DNA of 20,751 nucleotides. Origin: an uncultured Flavobacterium sp. GTDB taxonomy: Bacteria > Bacteroidota > Bacteroidia > Flavobacteriales > Flavobacteriaceae. Shown here piece by piece: positions 1-7,094 of this stretch; the first letter of the stretch is position 1, and each line of letters begins with the position of its first letter. Both the position numbers and the translations under genes were made by a program. Location of the stretch: the NCBI RefSeq assembly GCF_946479975.1, contig NZ_CAMLIX010000067.1, forward strand, positions 1 through 20,751, in the 5' to 3' direction. The notes beneath the pieces were generated by a model. That model had not been told where the DNA came from, did not search any database, and saw only the letters and a program-made list of their open reading frames with translations.

Positions 1-3000
1 GGTGCTGCAAGCGATAAAGTAACCGCAAAAATCAGTTATTACGAAAGTACAACACCATATTACGGTGGAATTCCGAAACAATTGGAAGTATTTACAGCAG
101 ATGGTCTTCGCCGAAAAAGAGCCACAACAATCAATACGACAACTGCTGAAGTTACTCAGATTAAAAATTATGCGTCGGCAGATAAAATTGCGGTTACCGA
201 TATTGCGTACGACACTTACGGAAACTTGCAGAAAATCACTGGTCCTGCAAACCATAAAGACCAGCGTATGACTTTAGAATATGTTTTTGATGCCGAAAAT
301 CATCAATACATGACCGAAATCAAAGATGCTTTTGGCTACCAAAACAAAATGGAATACAATTACCGTTTTGGAGTGCCTATAAAAACTACTGATCGTAACG
401 ATCAAAATAATGAGTATACTTTAGATGCAAAAGGCAGAATTGCGACGATTCGTGCGCCTTACGAAATTGCTTCAGGTAAACCTTATACCATTGCGTATGA
501 GTATTTTCCAGAAGCCAAAGTTCCGTATGCCAAAACCAGAAATTACGATCCAGAATTGGACAAAGATATTGAAACCTACACCTACACAGACGGATTAGGA
601 AGAGCTTTACAGGTTAAGAAAACAGCAAGTTTATTTACCGCCGCAGGAAGCGCTGATCAGGAAGCGCATATTATTTCTGGAAAAGTAATTTATGATGGTT
701 TAGGTAGAGCTATAACAAATTATTATCCGACTACAACAACTACTCTAGATAATAATTTTAGTACTGCAGTTGCAACTGTAACGCCAACTAAAACAGATTA
801 TGACGAAGTAAACCGACCAATTAAAGTAACCTTACCAGACGGAAGCACCAATACCACTGTTTTTGCTTTAGAAAGTTATAATGGTCTTGAAGTATTGAGA
901 ACCACGCAAACCGATGCATTAAACAAAACCAATACGACTTATACCGATGCTACAGGGAAAAACGTAGCCAGTATGCAAAACGATTTGACAACGAAGTTTG
1001 ATATAAGTCCACTAGGAGAAACAGTACAAGTAACCGATGCGATGGATCATATCACCAAAAGCACTTACGACTGGCTAGGAAGACGTATTGAATTTACACA
1101 TCCAGATGCAGGGACAACTAAATTGGAATATGATTTAGCAGGAAACTTGACTACTCGCATTACACAAGATATTAAAAATACAGTTCCTAATGGTGGCGCT
1201 ATACAATATGTATACAATTACAACCGTTTGGAGAGTATTAAATATCCTAAAAATCCGCAGAATAATGTGCAGTACAATTATGGGAAAGCAGATGGAACAG
1301 CGTCTCGCCGTGGCAGATTGTGGTTTGTACAGGATGCGAGCGGAGGGCAGGAATTTTTCTATGGAAAATTAGGGGAAGTTGAAAAAGAAATTCGAACGCT
1401 TCGTATTACACCAACAGATATACAAACCTATATTTCGCAATACGAATATGACACTTGGAACCGTATCCAGAAAATGACCTATCCTGACGGAGAAGTGGTA
1501 GAATACACTTATAACCGCGCAGGAAACTTGCAGAGTATGCAGGGTAAAAAAGAAAGCCATACTTACGATTACATCAAACAATTGAGTTATGATGAATTTG
1601 AACAGCGCAAGTATTTAAAATACGGTAATAATACCGAAACCAATTATACCTACGATCCTGTCATGAGGAGATTACAGCAGCTGCAAGTACAAAGCGGTTC
1701 TAGACAAGTCATGAACAATGCGTATGGTTATGATTTAGTAGGGAATGTTTTGAGCATAAAAAACACAGCGCCAATTGTAAATAATACATTGGGAGGAACG
1801 TCTTCGCACGAATACCAATACGATGATTTTTACCGTTTAAAATCGGCAAAAGCATCTTATCAAGGAGAGTTTACCAAAGCTAATTATGAGCTGAATATGA
1901 GCTATAACAAAATGCACAACATCATCAAAAAGGATTTAGTGCATATAGTAAACAACGAACAAAAAGGTTATGTTTTAGACTATAATTACGACAACGAACT
2001 GCACCCAAATGCGCCAAATAAAATTGTAGAAGCAGGAAAAACAGAACCAAGACAATATATCTACGATGGAAACGGAAACCCAACAAGTTACACTGAAGAA
2101 AAAAGTTTCAGAAAAATGACTTGGGACGAAGAAAACCGCTTAATGGGTATAAATGATAACGGACGAATTCACCAATATACTTATGATACAGGGGGAGAAC
2201 GTATTATTAAAAGCTCGGGAGATTCGCAAAATGTAGCCATAAATGGTGAAACAGCCGCAACTATTGTGCATACCGATGATTACACAGCTTATGTAAGCCC
2301 GTATTTTGTAATAAGCAAAGGGAAATTTACCAAGCATTATTTTGAAGGAGCTGGACGTATCGTGAGTAAATTAGGTAATGGAGCTTTTGCACAACCTTTA
2401 AAATTAACAGCAGGAGGCGTAAATTATGGTAAACTGACAGCTGAACAGCAAAAAGCATTAGATACTTATGTGAGAAGTTTAGGATTACCTCCTGGACCGC
2501 CAACACAGCAGGGAATCTATGCAACGCCAGAATTTACAGGCAACCCGTACCCAAGTGAAGTAATAAAACCAGTTGAAGAAAACCAAGAACCGCCTGCAGG
2601 CTGGCCAAGAAATCCAGTTTTCAATGCACCAGGCGATGTGCCAGGACCTCCAGTACAATTTGGACCTCCAGTAGAACCTACAACTGTAAAAGGAGGCGAA
2701 GGTTTTACAGGAACAGGAATGCCAGAAAATGATATTTTTTATTTCCATCCTGATCATTTGGGAAGTACTTCGTATATTACAACCAAAAACGGAAGCATTA
2801 CCCAGCATGTGGAGTATATTGCCTTTGGGGAGGTTTTGTTTGAGGAGCATTCATCTAATTTTTCTTCACCTTATTTGTTTAATGGTAAGGAATTGGATAG
2901 AGAGACGAATCTTAGCTATTATGGGGCTAGGTATTTGGATATGAAGACTTCGTTGTGGTTGAGTGTTGACCCTCTCACAGAGAAAATGCAAAATTTAGGT

Positions 3001-3690
3001 GCGTATGTCTATGCTTATAATAGTCCTTTGACTGTCATTGATCCAGATGGTAAAGAAGGAATTGTTGTTTCAGGACAACCAGGACCACATAAAAACAGGG
3101 AGCATTTTTTAGTTAATGGATTGGATAGAGTTAAGGGGGCTTTAAAACATAGACAAAATAAGTCAGAAAAAGTTACTTGGTTAGTTTATAATGATGGATC
3201 AAAAGAAAATGGCTACACTAAAGAAACTTTAGCAAAGTATGAAAAATTAGCAAATAAAGCTGGAGTAACAATGAAGGTTGTATCTGATACTGATGAAATT
3301 ATTGATTATGTAAATAATAAATCAGGAGGTAATACGAGAGAAAATGATAAAATAACTAGTTTTTATTATGTCGGGCATGCTACTCCAGGAGATTTAGATG
3401 CTGGCTATACTGGTGGTTTGTTCGGGCAGGATTTTGACGCAAAAGATTTGAAAAGTAATGCTTTCGCCAAAGGAGCTTGGGTAAATGTAACTGCCGCTTG
3501 TAGAACGGCCGTAGGTGGATTTATTGAAGATAGTGTGGTGGATCAATTTAGTAAAAAATTAGACGCTACTTCAACTATCAATGGATCAAATGTAAAAACA
3601 CAATTTGATGGCGGAGTTCGTACTGATAGTGATTTATTAAAAGCAAATAAAGGAGAACAAATAGTAAAAAAAGGGAAAAAAGATGATTAA
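1..3690 (+). CDS. RHS/YD-repeat polymorphic toxin, 3' part, with predicted caspase-like C-terminal effector domain
   Basis: The frame is open from base 1 without a convincing start, so the 5' end lies outside the window; 1229 codons are visible. Repeated YD-type motifs (for example YEYDTWNRI, YTYDTGGERI) build the RHS shell. After a Pro/Gly-rich stretch (about bases 2480-2720) comes the RHS-associated core: FHPDHLGSTSYIT from visible residue 915, then FNGKELDRETNLSYYGARY, ending at DPDGK (residue 1014). In RHS proteins this marks the boundary where the encapsulated C-terminal toxin begins. The toxin part (residues about 1018-1229) is AT-richer and unlike the core. It carries YYVGHATPG (His1126) and VNVTAACRTA (Cys1167), each after a hydrophobic strand, resembling the His-Cys dyad of clan CD proteases (caspase/CHAT type). 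The RHS identity is certain; the protease assignment is inference from motif and spacing. Export is probably by a Bacteroidota secretion route, but no signal is visible. The stop overlaps the next start by 8 bases. Confidence 0.93.
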   Translation, partial: GAASDKVTAKISYYESTTPYYGGIPKQLEVFTADGLRRKRATTINTTTAEVTQIKNYASADKIAVTDIAYDTYGNLQKITGPANHKDQRMTLEYVFDAENHQYMTEIKDAFGYQNKMEYNYRFGVPIKTTDRNDQNNEYTLDAKGRIATIRAPYEIASGKPYTIAYEYFPEAKVPYAKTRNYDPELDKDIETYTYTDGLGRALQVKKTASLFTAAGSADQEAHIISGKVIYDGLGRAITNYYPTTTTTLDNNFSTAVATVTPTKTDYDEVNRPIKVTLPDGSTNTTVFALESYNGLEVLRTTQTDALNKTNTTYTDATGKNVASMQNDLTTKFDISPLGETVQVTDAMDHITKSTYDWLGRRIEFTHPDAGTTKLEYDLAGNLTTRITQDIKNTVPNGGAIQYVYNYNRLESIKYPKNPQNNVQYNYGKADGTASRRGRLWFVQDASGGQEFFYGKLGEVEKEIRTLRITPTDIQTYISQYEYDTWNRIQKMTYPDGEVVEYTYNRAGNLQSMQGKKESHTYDYIKQLSYDEFEQRKYLKYGNNTETNYTYDPVMRRLQQLQVQSGSRQVMNNAYGYDLVGNVLSIKNTAPIVNNTLGGTSSHEYQYDDFYRLKSAKASYQGEFTKANYELNMSYNKMHNIIKKDLVHIVNNEQKGYVLDYNYDNELHPNAPNKIVEAGKTEPRQYIYDGNGNPTSYTEEKSFRKMTWDEENRLMGINDNGRIHQYTYDTGGERIIKSSGDSQNVAINGETAATIVHTDDYTAYVSPYFVISKGKFTKHYFEGAGRIVSKLGNGAFAQPLKLTAGGVNYGKLTAEQQKALDTYVRSLGLPPGPPTQQGIYATPEFTGNPYPSEVIKPVEENQEPPAGWPRNPVFNAPGDVPGPPVQFGPPVEPTTVKGGEGFTGTGMPENDIFYFHPDHLGSTSYITTKNGSITQHVEYIAFGEVLFEEHSSNFSSPYLFNGKELDRETNLSYYGARYLDMKTSLWLSVDPLTEKMQNLGAYVYAYNSPLTVIDPDGKEGIVVSGQPGPHKNREHFLVNGLDRVKGALKHRQNKSEKVTWLVYNDGSKENGYTKETLAKYEKLANKAGVTMKVVSDTDEIIDYVNNKSGGNTRENDKITSFYYVGHATPGDLDAGYTGGLFGQDFDAKDLKSNAFAKGAWVNVTAACRTAVGGFIEDSVVDQFSKKLDATSTINGSNVKTQFDGGVRTDSDLLKANKGEQIVKKGKKDD

Positions 3691-4189
3691 AAGAATTTTT
3701 ATAATATTGTTTATAGTGTTAGTTTTATATTTTTTCTACAAGCCATTGGTTTTAGAACTAAAAAGCAGTGAAGATTTTAATTCTTTTAATTTGAAATCAA
3801 GTTCTACTTTTAAATTGAAAGACTATTTAAAGATCAATAGAGCTGAAAATTATAAAATTTATTTAGTTTTAGATAATGAAGAATTGGATAACGTAAATCC
3901 TGGCATTCCAAAATGGAAAGTATTAAAATGTGAAGACAAACAAATAGTATTTGATTTGTTTAATTCTAAACTCAATTATACAGGTGCCGATGTATCTACA
4001 ATACAAAGTAAGATATATGTTTATTCAGAAAGTAAATTAATATTTGAAAGTGAAATATCACTAGATAAAAATTCAATAGGTTTGCAAAATAGAGAATTCG
4101 GATGGGTTAAACCTTTAGAGGATAAAGATTTTATAAATGTTTTCAGCAAATTTAAACGTTATAATCTCCCAGTTTTAATTATTTGGTAA
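3683..4189 (+). CDS. putative membrane-anchored immunity protein of the RHS toxin
   Basis: 168 residues. The ATG lies inside the last codons of the toxin gene (8-base overlap), which implies translational coupling, the normal layout for a toxin and its immunity protein. Residues 4-20 are a hydrophobic helix preceded by Lys-Arg, reading as a signal anchor. The rest is soluble, rich in beta-type alternation (YKIYLVLDNEEL, SKIYVYSESKLIFESEISL) and probably faces the periplasm. No known family was recognised. Periplasmic placement would fit a toxin that meets its target, or its inhibitor, outside the cytoplasm. The role is inferred from position only. A good terminator follows about 97 bases downstream, so the pair is likely the end of the transcript. 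Confidence 0.75.
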   Translation: MIKRIFIILFIVLVLYFFYKPLVLELKSSEDFNSFNLKSSSTFKLKDYLKINRAENYKIYLVLDNEELDNVNPGIPKWKVLKCEDKQIVFDLFNSKLNYTGADVSTIQSKIYVYSESKLIFESEISLDKNSIGLQNREFGWVKPLEDKDFINVFSKFKRYNLPVLIIW

Positions 4190-4285
4190 TAAAAAATGGT
4201 GATATCTCAGATTAACTGTGTTTGGAAAATAGCACTATAAATATCTGAAAAAAGAATAGAACTTTAATGAATTTAAAACAATATT

Positions 4286-4319
4286 GAGACGATCTGCTGG
4301 TCGTCTCTTTTGTTTTTTT
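4286..4319 (+). terminator. rho-independent terminator of the RHS toxin-immunity pair
   Basis: A perfect 7-bp stem, GAGACGA paired with TCGTCTC, encloses an 8-base loop and is followed by TTTTGTTTTTTT. It lies about 100 bases after the immunity gene stop, with no open gene in between. Confidence 0.85.
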
Positions 4320-4347
4320 CTTTTAATCAGTTTAAGACCTACATTGA

Positions 4348-4494
4348 ATTGTGGGTGCATCTGTAAAGATGGGAATATATTTTGACGCTAAAAAAGGTAC
4401 TTTTAATATAACAGTTCAAGAAAATATTGGATTAGGTATAGGGGAAAGTGGCGAGGTCAAGATAAAAATACCAGTACCATTTATAAAAAAATAA
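4348..4494 (+). pseudogene. orphan C-terminal tail of a displaced RHS-type toxin
   Basis: Following a TGA at 4345-4347, 48 codons stay open to a TAA at 4492-4494. They read IVGASVKMGIYFDAKKGT, then a strand-rich glycine-rich run (ITVQENIGLGIGESGEVKIK) and PVPFIKK. The alternating, glycine-rich beta pattern resembles the last residues of some large secreted Bacteroidota proteins. No core or start precedes it, and it sits just after a terminator, so it is probably the tail left when an RHS C-terminal cassette was displaced. The next gene, a small membrane protein, would be its former immunity partner. An independent small peptide from the ATG at 4369 cannot be excluded. Confidence 0.5.
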
Positions 4495-4518
4495 AACAAA
4501 ATAAAACAAAATAAAACA
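4491..4518 (+). repeat. 10-bp tandem repeat, about 2.8 copies
   Basis: ATAAAACAAA occurs twice exactly and then as ATAAAACA, running from the stop codon of the toxin tail to the ATG of the next gene. It occupies the place of the ribosome binding region, so copy number could alter spacing or translation of that gene. Confidence 0.8.
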
Positions 4519-4922
4519 TGATAGCTATTAAATTTTTGCATTCGATATTATTTATTGGATTTACTTATATTATATATTTAAAATATAATTATAAGTTAGA
4601 AATTAAATATAAGTATTATATTCTGTTGTTGATTTTTAGTATTGCACTATTTGTAATTAATAGTATGTACGAAGGATTATCTAACAAATTATTTCTTTTA
4701 TTATTATTATTTTCTTTTGCTCAAATCTTAATTCATTTTATGAAAGACATGATAATTATTCGTAATTCTAATAATATATTGAACAAGAACTTACTTTTTA
4801 GGGAAAAATATATTGATTTTAAGAGCTTTATTTTTGATAAAGTTTTTATAATATTGGTTCTGGCTTATCAATTATTGTTAATATGGTTTCCTGTCATTTT
4901 TAATCAAATGATTAGCGAGTAA
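4518..4922 (+). CDS. small four-helix membrane protein, putative orphan immunity protein
   Basis: 134 residues, very rich in Ile, Leu, Phe and Tyr, with four likely membrane helices (about residues 6-21, 33-51, 57-75 and 108-128) and a Lys/Asn-rich loop between the third and fourth. No family was recognised. It starts 23 bases after the end of an orphan toxin tail and lies inside a run of displaced RHS cassettes, so the best guess is an immunity protein kept after its toxin was lost. Its strongly AT-biased codons differ from the YiaA and fructan genes further on. A hairpin terminator follows about 95 bases after its stop. Confidence 0.65.
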   Translation: MIAIKFLHSILFIGFTYIIYLKYNYKLEIKYKYYILLLIFSIALFVINSMYEGLSNKLFLLLLLFSFAQILIHFMKDMIIIRNSNNILNKNLLFREKYIDFKSFIFDKVFIILVLAYQLLLIWFPVIFNQMISE

Positions 4923-4934
4923 ATGGATTATGTT

Positions 4935-4991
4935 GGTAGTCTTTTAGAGTTACTGATATGTGATTGTAAATTCATAACTTATTAACAAAGC
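4935..4991 (+). repeat. 57-bp imperfect direct repeat, copy A
   Basis: Begins GGTAGTCTTTTAGAG and ends CATAACTTATTAACAAAGC. It aligns without gaps with 5869-5925, with about eight mismatches by eye. Both copies lie shortly downstream of small membrane-protein genes (13 and 82 bases after the stops), as expected if whole toxin-tail/immunity cassettes plus their 3' flanks were duplicated and diverged. Confidence 0.75.
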
Positions 4992-5015
4992 GCGAATATT
5001 ATTAGTAAGTGATTT

Positions 5016-5044
5016 AAAGATGAGCATTATTGCTCATCTTTTTT
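5016..5044 (+). terminator. rho-independent terminator after the four-helix membrane protein
   Basis: The 11-bp stem AAAGATGAGCA pairs with TGCTCATCTTT around a TTAT loop, followed by further T residues. It would end the transcript of the gene stopping at 4922. Confidence 0.85.
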
Positions 5045-5114
5045 GTTCTAATATTGCCTTAAAAAGAACTAAATTGAATAAAAACATTATCACGTGTTCC
5101 AAAGTAGTGATAAT

Positions 5115-5280
5115 CCAATTGTAAACAACACATTGGGAGGAACCTCAAATCACGAATACCAATACGATGATTTTTACCGTTTAAAATCGGCAAAAACATC
5201 TTATCAAGGAGAGTTTACCAAAGCCCAATTACGAACTGAATATGGGCTATAACAAAATGCACAATATTATAGTTCAGGAT
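5115..5280 (+). pseudogene. displaced RHS core fragment, frameshifted
   Basis: This stretch repeats bases 1771-1935 of the intact RHS gene. Over the first 110 aligned bases only eight differ. One extra base near 5225 (AAGCCCAATTACGAACTG against AAGCTAATTATGAGCTG) breaks the frame and leads to an early stop. The intact copy encodes PIVNNTLGGTSSHEYQYDDF and on through YRLKSAKASYQGEF. Homology ends at about 5280, just before the ATT tract. It is a piece from the middle of the core, some 370 codons before the toxin boundary, so the module was cut by an internal deletion as well as by displacement. Confidence 0.9.
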
Positions 5281-5288
5281 TTTTCTAA

Positions 5289-5320
<32 letters not shown>

Positions 5321-5335
5321 GAAAACAAAAAATAG

Positions 5336-5485
5336 TTGGCTGGTAGTAATATATCAGGATCAACTGAAATAGGAACAAATAATATGGCTGGCCATCATCC
5401 ATCATGGGCGCCAACGAAAGATCTTCCCAAGGGTCAAAATAACCCGACAGGAAAAGGATATATAAAAGAAAACCCAACAGAATAA
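5336..5485 (+). pseudogene. second orphan toxin tail, coupled to the next gene
   Basis: After a TAG at 5333-5335, 49 codons remain open to the TAA at 5483-5485. The residues read LAGSNISGSTEIGTNNMAGH, then HPSWAPTKDLPKGQNN and PTGKGYIKENPTE. No start or upstream domain is present. The TAA shares its last base with the ATG of the following gene (TAATG), the typical toxin-immunity junction. It is therefore read as the C-terminal end of a lost RHS toxin; its activity cannot be told. Confidence 0.6.
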
Positions 5486-5787
5486 TGAAAAGATCAATAT
5501 TTTTATTTATTATCTTACTAGGCATCGGAATTTTTTTTCAATATTTTTTGATAGAGACATCGCCTCGTATTTTATGTAGTGAAATAAAGGAACAGTTGCT
5601 AAAATCAATACGCATATTAATTTATGAACTTGGTTTTTTATTACTTATACTACTAGCTATTTGTAAATTTATATTTAAAGAAACTAATATTAACATCGTA
5701 AAAAAGATGGCTTTATATATTTTTATATATTTTTTAGTCTTTACATATTTATTTTATAATTATTCTAGCATGTGTGTTGATATGTAA
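5485..5787 (+). CDS. small three-helix membrane protein, putative orphan immunity protein
   Basis: 100 residues with three likely membrane helices (about residues 4-22, 43-63 and 75-93). The ATG overlaps the stop of the preceding toxin tail by one base (TAATG), so it was once translated by coupling to the toxin. No family was recognised. It is intact although its toxin is truncated, which fits retention of immunity against kin that still carry the toxin. That role is inferred from context. Confidence 0.65.
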   Translation: MKRSIFLFIILLGIGIFFQYFLIETSPRILCSEIKEQLLKSIRILIYELGFLLLILLAICKFIFKETNINIVKKMALYIFIYFLVFTYLFYNYSSMCVDM

Positions 5788-5868
5788 GCTTGACTGTTAG
5801 TTTTTCAGATTACGTATTTTTATAATATTGCTATAACTGGGTAATGTTTCAGATATGTTTGCGGACAA

Positions 5869-5925
5869 GGTAGTATTTCAGAGTTAGTGATATTTGATTT
5901 CAAATGCATAACTTATTAAAAAAGC
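5869..5925 (+). repeat. 57-bp imperfect direct repeat, copy B
   Basis: Ungapped partner of 4935-4991, beginning GGTAGTATTTCAGAG and ending CATAACTTATTAAAAAAGC. It lies 82 bases after the three-helix membrane gene. The bases between the gene and the repeat hold no other recognisable feature. Confidence 0.75.
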
Positions 5926-5937
5926 AAATAATTTAAA

Positions 5938-6402
5938 TATTAACAGTAATGAAATGATCCCAATTCCTAATTATAGAATTATTTATCATAATTAATATAT
6001 TAATATTTTGATAATTCAGATATTGATGAAATAACTATATATAGATTTATATAATTATCCATTCACTATTAAAAATATTTATCACTATGCAGATGTCAAC
6101 ATAAATGAATCTAAATTTTATGAGGTAGAAGGTATATTAACTTTCTTTAATATTTCATTTAATGGAGAAAATAGATAAGAATTTGGTTATGCTGGTTTAA
6201 TAAAGAAAAAATCTGTGAGTTTTGTCTATTATAAAGGAGATTTATTTGTAATAAATACTTTTTCAATTGGAAATGCAAGTTATAAGAGTTTACATAAATT
6301 ATCTAATTTTTAAAATGTTTTGTATATGCAGATATATATTGTGATTTTGGACAATACAATTTAATTAAAAAAAGCTACTGCATCATTATAAATGAAAAAT
6401 AA
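5938..6402 (+). pseudogene. decayed unknown gene with frameshifts and a nonsense codon
   Basis: Coding-like sequence survives in pieces: NSNEMIPIPNYRIIYHN (about 5942-5993), YFDNSDIDEITIYRFI (about 6004-6053), then a frame from 6035 with YNYPFTIKNIYHYADVN and KFYEVEGILTFFNISFNGEN. That frame is stopped by TAA at 6176-6178 and continues as EFGYAGLIKKKSVSFVYYKG and FVINTFSIGNASYKSLHKLS to a TAA at 6311-6313. After a one-base frame change it resumes as FLKCFVYADIYCDFGQYNLI and ends KSYCIIINEK at TAA 6400-6402. No family was recognised. The reconstructed end overlaps the next ATG by 11 bases, as in toxin-immunity or immunity-immunity pairs of this locus. The left boundary is uncertain. Confidence 0.55.
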
Positions 6403-6988
6403 AAACTTTTTTAAAGCATTCATAATAAGCTTTTTTTACGTATTGTTGGGCACTATTGCTGTTATAGTTAGTTTTCCTGATTATTCAATAATGGGATTCG
6501 ATTATAATAATCCTTTGTGGTTCGTTCTTGTAATATTGATATGAATTTATAGGAGAATTGTAATAGATGAATTGTTGGAATGTTATACTGTGAAGTTAGA
6601 ATTAAATAACAAAAAAATGAGAAGATCTTATATTATATTATTTTTAATGCTATTAAATTTGGTAGTTATTTTTTACATTGATTACAGAATTAACATAGCA
6701 GATATGGATTTTTATACTGGGAAAGATGATGAATTGACCGTAAGATTTGAAGCGACCATAATTTTAAGTATTATTTATTTCTTCATTATTAGTAAGTATA
6801 AGATTGTATTTTTACTTTATGGATTTATAGTAGGTGTAACTTCATTTGTTATTTGCTATTTGATTATTGGGAAGTTTACAAAATTAAATGAGATATTTTA
6901 TCAAATAATCGCTACCATTCTTTTTATGATAGTTTTTCATTTACTTGTAAAAGATAAGATTACAACAGATAATAAAATCTCTACTTAG
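6392..6988 (+). pseudogene. multi-helix membrane protein gene interrupted by an in-frame TGA
   Basis: From ATG 6392 the frame encodes MKNKNFFKAFIISFFYVLLG and onward to NPLWFVLVILI, then a TGA at 6542-6544, and continues without another stop as IYRRIVIDELLECYTVKLEL through four further hydrophobic segments to TAG at 6986-6988. A TGG-to-TGA change at one tryptophan codon would explain it. Read through, the product is 198 residues with about five to six membrane helices. The downstream part could be expressed on its own from the ATG at 6617 (MRRSYIILFL), giving about 123 residues. No family was recognised; the position suggests a former immunity protein. A sequencing error at the TGA cannot be excluded. 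Confidence 0.6.
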
Positions 6989-6995
6989 ATTTTTT
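6974..6995 (+). terminator. weak terminator-like hairpin at the end of the toxin-cassette region
   Basis: AAAATCT pairs with AGATTTT around a six-base loop and continues into more T residues. It spans the stop codon at 6986-6988. The stem is AT-rich, so strength is doubtful. Confidence 0.35.
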
Positions 6996-7094
6996 CCCAC
7001 TGTTGAAAGAACCTCATTGAAGAATACCACGAATATAATATCTGAAATAAAAGGCAAAAAAACTTCGTAGAAATCCAAACCCTTACATAATGGT

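Noticed and set aside
2485..2850. 121-codon minus-strand frame within the RHS gene
   Set aside because: It is antisense to the Pro/Gly-rich linker and RHS core, is rich in Trp and Cys as expected from reversed Pro/Gly codons, and has no recognisable domain.
6572..6988. 138-residue protein starting at TTG 6572
   Set aside because: The frame extends upstream through a single TGA to ATG 6392 with continuous coding character, so a start at this TTG is unlikely; ATG 6617 is the better internal start.
7001..7045. Possible third RHS core remnant
   Set aside because: GAACCTCA and GAATACCA recur at a spacing like that in the core fragment at 5115-5280, but the rest does not align and the match is too short to support.
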